From JAWKXU01 sp964468045 (GTDB taxonomy: Bacteria; Pseudomonadota; Alphaproteobacteria; Sphingomonadales; Sphingomonadaceae), in contig CAYXTO010000012.1 in assembly GCA_964468045.1 (NCBI GenBank), positions 1 through 64,000 on the forward strand: a stretch of DNA of 64,000 bases, written 5' to 3'. Position numbers and translations under genes: made by a program. The notes under the pieces are model-generated. The model saw only the letters and a program-made list of their open reading frames with translations. It had not been told where the DNA came from and did no database searches. Positions 25,714-36,771 of this stretch are shown one piece after another (within the stretch, counting starts at the first letter, position 1; each line of letters begins with the position of its first letter).

Positions 25714-27203
25714 CGGGTAAGGTGCTCTATCATCAGCCCTGCCGTGGCCTTGGCGCTGCCTACCACGCCGGGGATGCCCGCGCCGGGATGGGTTCCCGCG
25801 CCGACCAGATAGAAGTTGGAGATCTTGTCGTCGCGATTGTGGGCGCGGAACCAGGCGCTTTGTGTCAGCACCGGCTCCAGGCTGAACGCGCTGCCCAGAT
25901 AGGCATTGAGATCCAGCGCGAAATCGCGCGGCGCATAGTGGAACTTGGTGACGATGCGGTCATGGATGTCCGGAATCAGCCTGCGGCCCACCTCATCCAG
26001 GATGCGTTTTTCCAGCAGCGGCCCGATCTGCTCCCAGTCCACGGTCAGCTTGCCCATGTGGGCGACCGGAATCAGCGCGTAGAACGTGCTTTTTCCGGCA
26101 GGCGCCATGGAGGGGTCAGTCACGGTCGGGTGGTGCAGGTAGATCGAGAAATCGCGCGGCAGCACGCCATGCTCATAGATGTCCTGGAGCAGACCCTTGT
26201 AGCGCGGGCCGAACAGGATCATGTGATGGGGAATGCCGGGCCAGCTCCCCTCGACACCGAAATGGACCACGAACAGGCTGGGGGAAAAGCGCTGGCGGGC
26301 AAGCTTCTTCGCATAGGTCGCCCCGCGCTGGCTCCCCGCCAGAAGATCGCGATAGGAATGCATGATGTCGGCGTTGCTGGCGACCGCGTCGAACCGTTCT
26401 TTCCAGCCGCTGGATGTTTCCACTTCGGTTGCCCGGGTGCCCAGCGTGTGGACCCGCGTTACCGGATCGCCCAACCGCATGGTGCCGCCCAGCCGCTCGA
26501 AATGGCGAACCAGCGCCGCCACCAGCCGGTTGGTGCCGCCGCGCGCCCACCATACGCCGCCCTCGCGCTCCAGCTTGTGGATCAAGGCATAGATGCTGCT
26601 GGCGGTCATCGGATTGCCGCCGACCAGCAAGGTGTGGAAGGACAGCGCCTGTCGCAGCTTTTCGGATTTCACGTAGCGCGAGACGATCGAATAGACCGAA
26701 CGCCAGGCCTGATAGCGGGCCAGCGATGGAGCGGCCTTCACCATGCTCCTGAAATCGAGGAATGGAACTGCGCCCAGCCTCAGATAGCCTTGCTGATAGA
26801 CCTGGGTCGAATAGCGCAGGAAATCATCGTAGCCGGCAACGTCGCCCGATGCGATGCGGGTGATTTCCCGGCGCAGGGCCTCGTCGTCGTTGGAATAGTC
26901 GAAATTGACCCCGTCCGGCCAGTTGAGCCGGTAGAACGGCATCACCCGCATCAGTTCCAGGTCCAGCGACATGTCGTGGCCGGTCAGGCGCCACAATTCG
27001 TCCAGACAGGCGGGATCGGTGATCACCGTCGGGCCGGCATCGAAGGTGAAGCCTTCCTTCTCCCAGTAATAGGCGCGGCCGCCTGGCTTGTCGCGCGCTT
27101 CCACCAGCGTGGTGGCGATCCCGGCGGCCTGCAGGCGGATGGCCAGCGCCAGCCCGCCGAAGCCGGCCCCGATCACGCAGGCGCGTTTCGCGGCAAGGCT
27201 CAT
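25710..27203 (-). CDS. crtI: Phytoene desaturase
   Basis: A 497-residue FAD-dependent CrtI-type desaturase that introduces double bonds into phytoene to give lycopene. The N-terminal FAD motif VIGAGFGGLALAIRLQ is followed by KPGGRAYYWEKEGFTFDAG, and the C-terminal GAGTHPGAGIPGVVGSAK is the bacterial carotenoid desaturase signature. The ATG at 27203 overlaps the crtY stop (ATGA) and gives the conserved N-terminus; a longer frame to 27287 overlaps crtY and is rejected. Confidence 0.96.
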   Translation of the reverse strand: MSLAAKRACVIGAGFGGLALAIRLQAAGIATTLVEARDKPGGRAYYWEKEGFTFDAGPTVITDPACLDELWRLTGHDMSLDLELMRVMPFYRLNWPDGVNFDYSNDDEALRREITRIASGDVAGYDDFLRYSTQVYQQGYLRLGAVPFLDFRSMVKAAPSLARYQAWRSVYSIVSRYVKSEKLRQALSFHTLLVGGNPMTASSIYALIHKLEREGGVWWARGGTNRLVAALVRHFERLGGTMRLGDPVTRVHTLGTRATEVETSSGWKERFDAVASNADIMHSYRDLLAGSQRGATYAKKLARQRFSPSLFVVHFGVEGSWPGIPHHMILFGPRYKGLLQDIYEHGVLPRDFSIYLHHPTVTDPSMAPAGKSTFYALIPVAHMGKLTVDWEQIGPLLEKRILDEVGRRLIPDIHDRIVTKFHYAPRDFALDLNAYLGSAFSLEPVLTQSAWFRAHNRDDKISNFYLVGAGTHPGAGIPGVVGSAKATAGLMIEHLTR

Positions 27204-28387
27204 GCGACAGCCCTTTGTGCGAGCGGCGCACCGGCTCGCAACAGCGAAACCGCCGCTCGCCCGAGCGGAACGGGAGGTTTGCCGCACAGGATGCGGAAAC
27301 GATCCATACGGGTCGAACGGGCGGCGTAGAAGCGTTCGATCAGGCTATCGGGCAAGCGATAGAACCGTTCGAAGATCCGCCAGCGTTCCTCCGGCCGGGC
27401 AGCAAGGAACAGCATCTGCCCGAGCCTGCGATAGAACCCGGTGGCGCGCCAGCGGTCCCGCGCCCGTGCCTCGAGCAAGGAGGCAAGTTGCGGGCCGGGC
27501 AGCGCGGCATTGTCCGCCACAGCCAGCGCGGTCGCCACGGCATGGGGCAGGGTATAGCTGGTCAGCGGATGCATGAAGCCGCCGCGCGCACCGGCCCGCG
27601 CCACGCCTTCGATCCGCAGCGCGGCCTGGAAGGCGGAGAAATTGCCGCCGGTGATGACCGGCAGCACCCCTGTTTCGGAGGCGATGATCCGGCCTTCCCA
27701 GCCCTGCCGGGCGCAATAGCGGTCGATCCGGCCGGACAGCGCTTCGCGATCCAGCAACGGGCTGTCGGCATAATAGGTATCTTCCACGAACAGGTCGTGC
27801 GGGCCCAGCGGCAGCACATAGACGAAGCGATAGGCCCCGTGCTGCGCGACATCGGCATCCATGATCACCGGCCGTTCGACCCCATGGGGGACGGAGGTGC
27901 GCAGATGACGCCCGAGGAACAATTGCCAGCCGCCGGTCAGGTGGGGGGTGGGGGCGAAGCCGCGGCAGTCGATCACCGCCCCGGCCTCGATCCGCTCTCC
28001 ATCGCCGAGGGTGACGCCGCGAGCATCCAGCGCCGAGGCGGATACCCTCAGGCGCATGGTCCCCTCCGGCAACTCCCGCGCCAGCACGGTTGCGAAATCG
28101 TCCGAGGAGAGCGAACGGTATGGCGTCGGCAGGTGGCGCGCATGGTTCGGGAAGCGCACGCCGTAGCCATGCTCCCATGCGGTCTTGCGGAACGGGGCCA
28201 GCAACTCGTCCCCGCCTTCCGGCAGATCGGTGTCGAACCAGCTCCAGCGATGGTTGCCGCCGATGGTTTCGCCGCTCTCCATCAGGCAGACCGCAAGGTC
28301 GGGCCGGCGTTGCCTCAGCGCCAAGGCGATCAACCCCCCCGAGAGCCCGCCACCGACGATGGCGATGTCGAATTTGCGACCTGTCAT
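27200..28387 (-). CDS. crtY: Lycopene beta-cyclase
   Basis: A 395-residue CrtY-type lycopene cyclase that forms beta-ionone rings at both ends of lycopene to give beta-carotene. It has the dinucleotide-binding start DIAIVGGGLSGGLIALAL, then the family blocks NHRWSWFDTDLPE and a mid-protein VIDCRGF, with FVEDTYYAD in the central part. It is the first gene of the operon, divergent from the UPF0314 gene with only 54 bp between them. The ribosome site is weak. The later steps (crtZ, crtW or crtG) are not in the window, so the final pigment is unknown. Confidence 0.95.
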   Translation of the reverse strand: MTGRKFDIAIVGGGLSGGLIALALRQRRPDLAVCLMESGETIGGNHRWSWFDTDLPEGGDELLAPFRKTAWEHGYGVRFPNHARHLPTPYRSLSSDDFATVLARELPEGTMRLRVSASALDARGVTLGDGERIEAGAVIDCRGFAPTPHLTGGWQLFLGRHLRTSVPHGVERPVIMDADVAQHGAYRFVYVLPLGPHDLFVEDTYYADSPLLDREALSGRIDRYCARQGWEGRIIASETGVLPVITGGNFSAFQAALRIEGVARAGARGGFMHPLTSYTLPHAVATALAVADNAALPGPQLASLLEARARDRWRATGFYRRLGQMLFLAARPEERWRIFERFYRLPDSLIERFYAARSTRMDRFRILCGKPPVPLGRAAVSLLRAGAPLAQRAVA

Positions 28388-28441
28388 CGGCAGGTGAGTA
28401 AGCCGATGGTGCGCCCTGCGCAACAGCTTGCGACATGCGCG

Positions 28442-29053
28442 ATGAGACGGCACAACCGCCGGGTGCAACGCCTCCTCCTTCCCGATCGCCGTGCCTGGCT
28501 GCTCACCCTGGTGTTCCTGCTGGCGATCCTTGCGATTCTGCTGGCGATGGGCCGTCCGCCGATCTGCGCCTGCGGCACGGTCAAGCTGTGGCACGGCGTG
28601 GTGCAATCCAGCGAGAACAGCCAGCATATCGCCGATTGGTACAGCTTCAGCCATGTCATCCATGGCCTGCTTTTCTACTTCGGCGCCTGGCTGTTGTGGG
28701 AAAGGTGGAGATTGTTCGGAGGGCGGCCGGCACGCTGGGCGCTTCCCATCGCCGTTGCCTTCGAAGGGTTCTGGGAAATTCTGGAGAATTCCCCGATCAT
28801 CATCCAGCGCTATCGCGAGGTCACGGTCAGCTGGGGCTATGTCGGTGACAGCATCGTCAATTCCATCGCCGATATCGGCTGGATGGTGGTAGGATTTCTG
28901 GTCGCCGGGCGTTTGCCCGTATGGGCCAGCGTGATGGCGGCGATCGCGTTTGAACTATTCACTTTGATCATGATCAGAGACAATCTGACGCTTAACGTGC
29001 TGATGCTGGTGTGGCCGGTGGAGGCTATCCGGCAATGGCAAGGGGCGGGATGA
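28442..29053 (+). CDS. UPF0314 (DUF2585) membrane protein
   Basis: A 203-residue inner-membrane protein with about five hydrophobic helices, an alphaproteobacterial conserved family of unknown function. Recognisable blocks are CGTVKLWHG, NSQHIADWYSFSHVIHG and EGFWEILENSPIIIQRYR, with many conserved polar and aromatic residues that would line a membrane pocket. The ATG at 28442 gives a basic N-terminus (MRRHNRR) as expected for topology. It is divergent from crtY and precedes a universal stress protein by 20 bp. Confidence 0.88.
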   Translation: MRRHNRRVQRLLLPDRRAWLLTLVFLLAILAILLAMGRPPICACGTVKLWHGVVQSSENSQHIADWYSFSHVIHGLLFYFGAWLLWERWRLFGGRPARWALPIAVAFEGFWEILENSPIIIQRYREVTVSWGYVGDSIVNSIADIGWMVVGFLVAGRLPVWASVMAAIAFELFTLIMIRDNLTLNVLMLVWPVEAIRQWQGAG

Positions 29054-29072
29054 TGGCGCAAGGAGGTGGAGC

Positions 29073-29891
29073 ATGAAATCGGTTCTGGTGTATATGGGCG
29101 CGGACGATGGCCAGGAAGCGCGGTATCGGGCGGCGGTGGATATCGTGCGCAGCGTGGGCGGCCATCTGACCTGCCTGCAGCCGACCGCGTCGATGATGTC
29201 CTACATTCCCGTCGATCCCTATGGCGCGGCGATCTTTGCCGAACAGGCGCTTGAGCATGTCCGCGAGATCGAAAGCAAGGAACGGCAGCAGATGGAGAGC
29301 CGCCTGCAGGCGGAAGGCATAGAATGGGATTGGCAGGCCCATTCCGGCCATGCCGTTTCGGTGATGGTCAACCATAGCTGGCTGTCCGAGCTGCTGGTGG
29401 TCAGCGTCCCGGCATCCGACTGGCGCTCCCGGTTCGAGATGCCGCCGATTGCCGCCGATGTGCTGGTGCGCTCGCGCGTCCCGGTGCTGGCGGTGCCCAA
29501 TGGGTTACAGGGCTTCGATTGCGGCGGTCGGGTGCTGGTCGCGTGGAATGGATCGCCGGAGGCTTGCCAGGCGCTGCGCGGTGCGCTTCCGCTGCTGAAA
29601 CTGGCGAGCAAGGTGGTGCTGGCGACCGTGCCGGAGGACAACGGCTATGAAATGCCGCCTGGCGATGCCGCGACGTTTCTCGCGCGCCACCAGCTGGAAT
29701 GCGATATCGTCGAGATCGAAGGCAGGGGCAGGCTGGTCTCCGCCATCCTGCGGGAGGCTGCCCAGGATCACGGCGCGGCCTATGTGGTGATGGGGGCCTA
29801 TGGCCATTCGCGGCTGCGCGAAAGCCTGCTCGGGGGCGCGACCAGGGAAATGCTGATCGATTCCCCCCTGCCGCTGCTTCTGGCGCATTAG
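29073..29891 (+). CDS. Universal stress protein, tandem-domain type
   Basis: A 272-residue protein with two UspA-like units. The N-terminal unit (about 1-145) is degenerate at the nucleotide site. The C-terminal unit keeps the ATP-binding pattern GAYGHSRLRESLLGGAT near residues 246-262. Such proteins are induced by stress and by entry into stationary phase. AAGGAGGTGGAGC gives a strong ribosome site. The gene lies 20 bp after the UPF0314 gene and ends just before a hairpin. Confidence 0.92.
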   Translation: MKSVLVYMGADDGQEARYRAAVDIVRSVGGHLTCLQPTASMMSYIPVDPYGAAIFAEQALEHVREIESKERQQMESRLQAEGIEWDWQAHSGHAVSVMVNHSWLSELLVVSVPASDWRSRFEMPPIAADVLVRSRVPVLAVPNGLQGFDCGGRVLVAWNGSPEACQALRGALPLLKLASKVVLATVPEDNGYEMPPGDAATFLARHQLECDIVEIEGRGRLVSAILREAAQDHGAAYVVMGAYGHSRLRESLLGGATREMLIDSPLPLLLAH

Positions 29892-29930
29892 CTTCCCGAA
29901 AAAGTGGGAACCGGGTTTTCGGTTGGGAAG
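29892..29930. terminator. Hairpin between universal stress protein and S9 peptidase genes
   Basis: CTTCCC (29892-29897) pairs with GGGAAG (29925-29930), and internal CCGAAAA/TTTTCGG segments can also pair. The element sits directly after the stop of the first gene and before the stop of the convergent second gene. Similar palindromic elements recur in alphaproteobacterial genomes, so it may be a dispersed repeat serving as a two-way terminator. Confidence 0.55.
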
Positions 29931-29949
29931 CGCTCAAGATCTGGCAGGA

Positions 29950-31992
29950 TCAGTCCTGCAGGCGCAGCTCCGGACGGGACGGGGGCAGCGCGCCGCCGTC
30001 CTTCGCGCCCGTCCCCTTGAGATAGCGGTCGAACCACTCCATCATGCGGAGATTGTAGTCATATCGCGCGGCCGCCCGGCGATTGCCGTGCCCTTCGCCG
30101 GGATAGAGTACGAGCCGCACCGGCGTGGTCGAGCGCAGCCTGATCGCCTGATAGAGTTCCAGGCTCTGGCCGGGATCGACCCGCGTATCGTCCCGCCCGT
30201 GGAGGATGAGCAGCGGCGTCCTGGCCTTGCCGGCATGGTAGATCGGCGAGCGTTCCAGCATGGCCTGCCAGTCTTCCCAAGGCCATTTGCGCGAATGGAC
30301 CAGATACATCTCCCTCGGGATCTCGGTCGTGCCGAATTTGGAGATGAGGTTGGAAACCCCAACGAACATGACGGCGGCGGCGAAGTTTTCCGACAGCGCG
30401 GTGGCGGCCCAGGCCGCCGCATAGCCGCCATAGGAACCGCCCGTGATCCCCACCCGGGCCGGGTCGGTGATCCCCTGTTCGATCAGCGCCTGCCTGGCAT
30501 CCAGCAGGTCGTTGAATTCCTTGCCCGCATAATCGCCCTGATGCTGCCTGGAAAACTCCGTGCCATAGGCGGTGGAGCCGCGATAATTGGGCAGGAACAC
30601 GGCATAGCCGCGCCCCGCCGCAACCTGCCCCGGTGAGGAATAATCGGTGATCCAGCCATTCGATTCATGGGCCTCCGGCCCACCATGGACATCGAGGATG
30701 GTCGGCACGCCGCCGCGCTTCAGCCCGCCGACCGGTTCGATCAGGATGCCCTCGATCCGCTGGCCGTCGCGGGCGGTATAGGTCATCGTGCGCTGCCGGC
30801 CCAGATTCACTTGCGCCAGCCATGGGTTGTGGCTGGTCCAGCGGCGCAGAGCCTGTCCCTGGGTCTGCCCCTGAGCCTGTCCCTCCAGCATGAACAGTTC
30901 GGCCGGGTGGCTGGCCGAACTCGCCCGGACCGCCAGCTTGCCGCCCCCGCTTTTCAGCCGGGTCGCGACAAGATCGCCGGTATCGATTTCCTGCACGGCC
31001 TGCCCGGCGGAGTCGTAGAGGCGCAGGGTGCTGCGCGCGCCCCTGTGGATCACTGCCGCCAGCCTTCCATCCGCCAGATATTCGGCATCCACCGTTGCTT
31101 CCGCCGCGCCCCGATTGAGCGGGCGGAGCGCGCCGGTCGCCATGTCCACCAGATGGAGCGTGGTGGGCGCGGGATCGTGCTCGTCCGTTGCCGCGATCAG
31201 CGACAGTGTCCGCCCATCGGGCGAGATTTCCATGTCGTCGATCTTGCCTGCGGTTTCCACCACCAGCCGCACCTTGCCCGTAGCGAGATCGAGAAACTGC
31301 ACCCGCTTCCTGGTGTAGTCGTCGTCGATGAAGGGGGTGGGCGCGCTTTGCACGATCGCTTCGCGGCCATCCGGGGAAATCTCGAACAGGCTTACCTGGC
31401 CGGGCAGGGCGATCGGCCGGGGCTGGCTGTCCGGCTTCTTGCCGGACTGCGCGGCGAACAGGCGGTTAAAACGCGGTTCTTCATCCACCACGATGGCGTT
31501 GAACCCTGCCTTCTTCTCGTTTTCGCGGGCGATGCCGGTTTCCGCTTCGGCCAGCAGGTAGATCACCGTTCCATCGGGCGACCATCGATAGTCGAGCACA
31601 TTGGAATCCGGGATTTCGGCGAGCTTGCGATGACCGCCTCCATCCACCGGAATGCCCCAGACCGCTTCCTTGCCATCCTTGTGCTGCCAGATGAAGGAGA
31701 TGGTCTTGCCGTCAGGCGAGAAGCGCATCGCGGAAACATTCATGTCGGCCGGCAGATAATCGCGGCCATGGTCCGCGCCCCAGGCCAGCTTGAGGTGCTG
31801 CCTGGCCCGGCCGTCGTCCTGGCGGCGGGTGACATCGGGCAGCCGCGCGGTGGTGTAAGCTATCGCCTGTCCATCGGGTGATACGGCGATCTGCCCGACC
31901 GCCTCGATCCGGGCCACGTCCTCCGGCGTCATCGGGCGCGCCAGGGCGGATACAGGCGCAAGCAAGGCGCCAAGCAAAAGCAGACGATTCAC
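29950..31992 (-). CDS. Secreted S9 family peptidase (prolyl-oligopeptidase / acylaminoacyl type)
   Basis: A 680-residue serine peptidase with a signal peptide of about 18 residues (LLLLGALLAPVSALA). An N-terminal beta-propeller of WD/TolB-like repeats covers roughly residues 25-400 and an alpha/beta-hydrolase domain follows. The catalytic triad is S520 in TGGSYGGYA, D601 or D602 in HGRDDTRVD, and H635 in GEGHGN. These enzymes trim oligopeptides in the periplasm. A short tandem repeat at 30851-30890 encodes GQAQGQTQGQ in the linker before the catalytic domain. Confidence 0.93.
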   Translation of the reverse strand: MNRLLLLGALLAPVSALARPMTPEDVARIEAVGQIAVSPDGQAIAYTTARLPDVTRRQDDGRARQHLKLAWGADHGRDYLPADMNVSAMRFSPDGKTISFIWQHKDGKEAVWGIPVDGGGHRKLAEIPDSNVLDYRWSPDGTVIYLLAEAETGIARENEKKAGFNAIVVDEEPRFNRLFAAQSGKKPDSQPRPIALPGQVSLFEISPDGREAIVQSAPTPFIDDDYTRKRVQFLDLATGKVRLVVETAGKIDDMEISPDGRTLSLIAATDEHDPAPTTLHLVDMATGALRPLNRGAAEATVDAEYLADGRLAAVIHRGARSTLRLYDSAGQAVQEIDTGDLVATRLKSGGGKLAVRASSASHPAELFMLEGQAQGQTQGQALRRWTSHNPWLAQVNLGRQRTMTYTARDGQRIEGILIEPVGGLKRGGVPTILDVHGGPEAHESNGWITDYSSPGQVAAGRGYAVFLPNYRGSTAYGTEFSRQHQGDYAGKEFNDLLDARQALIEQGITDPARVGITGGSYGGYAAAWAATALSENFAAAVMFVGVSNLISKFGTTEIPREMYLVHSRKWPWEDWQAMLERSPIYHAGKARTPLLILHGRDDTRVDPGQSLELYQAIRLRSTTPVRLVLYPGEGHGNRRAAARYDYNLRMMEWFDRYLKGTGAKDGGALPPSRPELRLQD

Positions 31993-32178
31993 CTTCAGCC
32001 GCCCCCAATTTATGATGCTTTTGCGGAAGCATAGCCGCCGAACCGTCTTTCACAACAGGGGACGCCTATTTTCTCGAATATGACGATGATTGGAATGCCG
32101 TTTTTCCCCTGCACAGGAACGCAGTTGCAGCATAAACGTTTGCATGGTCACACGATTGTCATGGTACATTGAGCCCTT

Positions 32179-33036
32179 ATGCGTGCATTACCCCTGTTTT
32201 CGCTTTCCGCTCTCGCCAGTCTCTTTCCGGCAATTGCTCTGGCAGAACCGGCGGACAATGAGTTTCCCGATACGGAGAATGCCTATTCCGACGATTTCCT
32301 GATAGTGGGCGCGGGAGCGATCTATGCGCCTGATTATGAAGGATCGGACGATTACGAATTCAGGCCTGCCGCCGGCTTTCGCGGGCGGATCAGCGGTATC
32401 GGCGTCTATTCCAGCGGCATCGGCCTGGGCGCCGATCTCATCCCCAGCCAGAGCGGCGAGAAGGTGGCCTTCTCCCTCGGTCCGGTCGTCCGCTATCGCG
32501 CCGACCGCAGCGGCAAGGTGAAGGATCCTGTCGTGCGCCTGCTGCCTAGGCTGGACGAAACCTGGGAAGCCGGGATCAGCGCGGACGTGACCATTCGCGA
32601 TCTGCTGACCGGCAAGGATTCCCTTTCATTCGGGGCCGACGTGCGATGGGCTTTCTCCGGCAATAAGGGCGGCCGGATCATCACCACCAGTGCCAGCTAT
32701 TTCACCCCTGTATCGAAGGCTGCCGCGATCGGCGTTTCCTTCGGCATGGATCACGTGAACCACAAATACGCCGATTATTACTACAGCATCGACGCGGAAG
32801 GCAGCGCGGCGAGCGGCCTGCCCCTGTACCAGGGCAAGTCCGGCTGGAAGAACTGGAGCGGGCGGTTCTACGCCGGCTACGACCTCGATGGGAACATCAG
32901 GAACGGCGGCTGGTCGGTCGGCGGGGTGCTGAGCTACCTCAAGCTGCGCGGCAGCGCGGCGAAGACGCCGATCACCTCGATCCGCGGCGATCGCGACCAG
33001 TGGATGGCGGGTGCAGGCATCGCCTATACATTCTGA
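32179..33036 (+). CDS. MipA/OmpV family outer-membrane protein
   Basis: A 285-residue outer-membrane beta-barrel protein. A signal peptide ends near residue 22 (AIALA). The mature part starts with a polar segment, and then GAGAIYAPDYEGSDDYEFRP, the family hallmark, follows. Alternating strands continue to the C-terminal aromatic AGIAYTF. MipA/OmpV members scaffold murein enzymes or act as small-molecule pores. It is divergent from the S9 peptidase and lies upstream of the TPP riboswitch. The 186-bp gap upstream has no strong ribosome site, so the transcript leader may be very short. Confidence 0.9.
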   Translation: MRALPLFSLSALASLFPAIALAEPADNEFPDTENAYSDDFLIVGAGAIYAPDYEGSDDYEFRPAAGFRGRISGIGVYSSGIGLGADLIPSQSGEKVAFSLGPVVRYRADRSGKVKDPVVRLLPRLDETWEAGISADVTIRDLLTGKDSLSFGADVRWAFSGNKGGRIITTSASYFTPVSKAAAIGVSFGMDHVNHKYADYYYSIDAEGSAASGLPLYQGKSGWKNWSGRFYAGYDLDGNIRNGGWSVGGVLSYLKLRGSAAKTPITSIRGDRDQWMAGAGIAYTF

Positions 33037-33056
33037 TCGAATGCCCCTATCCTGAT

Positions 33057-33154
33057 CACACCCCGGGGAGCCAGCGTATTGGCTGAGAGGTGGGAGTCGC
33101 GTCCCACGACCCGTCGAACCTGAACCCGTTAATCCGGGCGGAGGGAAGGGTGGC
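33057..33154 (+). ncRNA. TPP (THI-box) riboswitch
   Basis: The thiamine-pyrophosphate aptamer is recognisable by its conserved blocks: CGGGGAGCC, then GGCTGAGAGG, GACCCGTCGAACCTGA, CCGTTAATCCGGGCGGAGGGAA. Short outer arms (ACCC/GGGT) close it. It lies 56 bp before the unknown membrane protein gene and about 500 bp before thiC, so high TPP would be expected to shut off both. Whether the control acts on transcription or on translation is not obvious from the downstream sequence. Confidence 0.93.
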
Positions 33155-33209
33155 CGCGCCGCAGAAGCCATCCGTCTCCGTTCCGTATCCGGGTTGAAGA
33201 AGGAGCAGG

Positions 33210-33614
33210 ATGGTGATGCCCGATCTGACATTGGTGCCGGCGTGGACAAGCATGTTCCTGGGATTGTTCGCGTTTTTTGCCGGCGTGGGCGAATTGCGCA
33301 ATCCCGGCCAATGGGACAAGGTGATGCGCGAAATCGTGGCGTCGCCCGCGCTGCAATTGATCACCGCGCTGGTCGAGCTGTTTCTGGGTGCGGCGATCTA
33401 TCTGGCCAATCCCTGGGAATCGGCCGACTGGCTCTCCAGCATATTGAACGTGCTGGGCGGGCTGATGGTGCTGGAAGCATTGGTCATATTGGCTTTTTCG
33501 GATTTCTACCTCGCTTTCTGGCTGCGCAGGTTCGGCCCGCTTTCCCGCCTCTGGGCGCTGTTTTCCATGATCTTGGGGATGGCGCTGGTGGCGCTCGCCC
33601 TGCCCCGTTTCTGA
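33210..33614 (+). CDS. Four-helix membrane protein under TPP riboswitch control
   Basis: A 134-residue inner-membrane protein with about four hydrophobic segments (MFLGLFAFFAGVGEL, LITALVELFLGAAIYL, ILNVLGGLMVLEALVILAF, LWALFSMILGMALVALAL). I do not recognise a named family, although the size resembles DoxX-like proteins. It is the first gene after the TPP riboswitch and 44 bp before thiC, so its expression should follow thiamine status. A thiamine-related transport or sensing role is possible but unproven. AGGAG at 33201 serves either the ATG at 33210 or the one at 33216. Confidence 0.75.
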   Translation: MVMPDLTLVPAWTSMFLGLFAFFAGVGELRNPGQWDKVMREIVASPALQLITALVELFLGAAIYLANPWESADWLSSILNVLGGLMVLEALVILAFSDFYLAFWLRRFGPLSRLWALFSMILGMALVALALPRF

Positions 33615-33658
33615 CACATCGCAACCGTTAAAGATTATCCAGACGAAGGACCGACGAG

Positions 33659-35596
<1,938 letters not shown>

Positions 35597-35688
35597 TCCC
35601 GTCGCGTTCGCACCGGAAATGGCTGAACTTCCTCGCGATGGCGCGCCGGGGCGCTTAAGCCCAGCGCACGCCTGCTAACCGCCTGCCC

Positions 35689-36447
35689 ATGTTGAGCGAT
35701 CCGTGGTTTATCCTCGCGGCTGTGATCGCCGTCTCGCTCATCGGACTCGCGAAAGGCGGTTTCGCGGGGCTCGGCACGCTGGGCACTCCGATTCTCGCCC
35801 TGGTGATCTCGCCGGTGGCAGCGGCGGGCATCCTGCTGCCGATCCTGATTGTGCAGGATGTGGTCAGCGTCTGGAGCTTCCGCCACGCCTGGGATCGCTG
35901 GATCGTCGCCTGGATGATGCCCGGCGCAGTGGTAGGGGTGGGGATAGGCTGGGGTTTTGCGGAGGTGCTGCCTGTCAGCGCGGTCCTGATGGCGCTAGGC
36001 GGCATCACTCTGGTGTTCGGGCTGTGGCGGCTGTGGGTGGAACGCGGCGGCCGGATCGTCGCTGCGTCGAACTCCCCTGGCTGGGTGGGCTCGCTGTTCG
36101 GAGTGGCGATGGGCTTCACCAGCCAGGTCGCCCATGCAGGGGCGCCGCCGTTCCAGATCTGGGTTGGACCGCGCCGCCTGCCGCATCTGTTCTATGTCGG
36201 CACCAGTTCGGTGACGTTTGCAATCCTCAACTGGGTGAAGGTGCCCGCCTATATCGCACTGGGTGAGTTCACGCGCGAGAACCTGACCATTTCAGCCATG
36301 CTGATCCCCGTGGCGATAGCCAGCACGCTGGCGGGGGTATGGCTTGTCCGCAGAATCGATGCGGCACGCTTCTATGGCTTGATGTATCTCCTCATGGTGC
36401 TGCTGGGCGCCAAGCTGCTATGGGACGGGATAACCGCGCTGGTTTGA
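35689..36447 (+). CDS. Sulfite exporter TauE/SafE family protein
   Basis: A 252-residue inner-membrane transporter with about eight helices in two halves. The N-terminal half has LIGLAKGGFAGLGTLGTPILAL, and the second half carries the related GFTSQVAHAGAPPFQIWVGP, both family landmarks. Members export sulfite, sulfoacetate or other organosulfur anions. No sulfur-metabolism gene is nearby to name the substrate. It begins 92 bp after thiC without an obvious promoter. Confidence 0.9.
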   Translation: MLSDPWFILAAVIAVSLIGLAKGGFAGLGTLGTPILALVISPVAAAGILLPILIVQDVVSVWSFRHAWDRWIVAWMMPGAVVGVGIGWGFAEVLPVSAVLMALGGITLVFGLWRLWVERGGRIVAASNSPGWVGSLFGVAMGFTSQVAHAGAPPFQIWVGPRRLPHLFYVGTSSVTFAILNWVKVPAYIALGEFTRENLTISAMLIPVAIASTLAGVWLVRRIDAARFYGLMYLLMVLLGAKLLWDGITALV

Positions 36448-36558
36448 GGCGCCGCGATAGGACCGCATGATCGGCGAGCCGGTGCGGAAACCAGGCCGCT
36501 GGGTGCGCGTTTCCGCCTTGCGGCCGGGGTATGCTGGAGGATCGAAAGGAGAACCGTG

Positions 36559-36765
36559 ATGAAGATCAGCGCACGTAACCAGCTTGCCGGCACGATCACT
36601 GCGATCACGCCCGGCGCGGTGAACGGGACGGTGAAGGTCGACATCGGTGGCGGCAACGTGATCACTTCCAGCATCACCGAGGAAGCCATCGCGGACCTTG
36701 GGCTGGAGGTGGGCGACAGGGTGACGGTGCTGGTGAAGGCGAGCGATGTGCTGATCGGGAAGTGA
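36559..36765 (+). CDS. Molybdopterin/molybdate-binding Mop-domain protein
   Basis: A 68-residue single Mop (TOBE-type) domain that binds molybdate oligomers. The typical sequence SARNQLAGTITAITPGAVNG is followed by KVDIGGGNVITSSIT and the closing VTVLVKASDVLIGK. Free-standing Mop proteins store molybdate or tungstate in the cytoplasm. AAAGGAG lies seven bases before the ATG at 36559, so I prefer it to the GTG just upstream. No mod transport genes adjoin it. Confidence 0.92.
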   Translation: MKISARNQLAGTITAITPGAVNGTVKVDIGGGNVITSSITEEAIADLGLEVGDRVTVLVKASDVLIGK

Positions 36766-36771
36766 GGCCCG

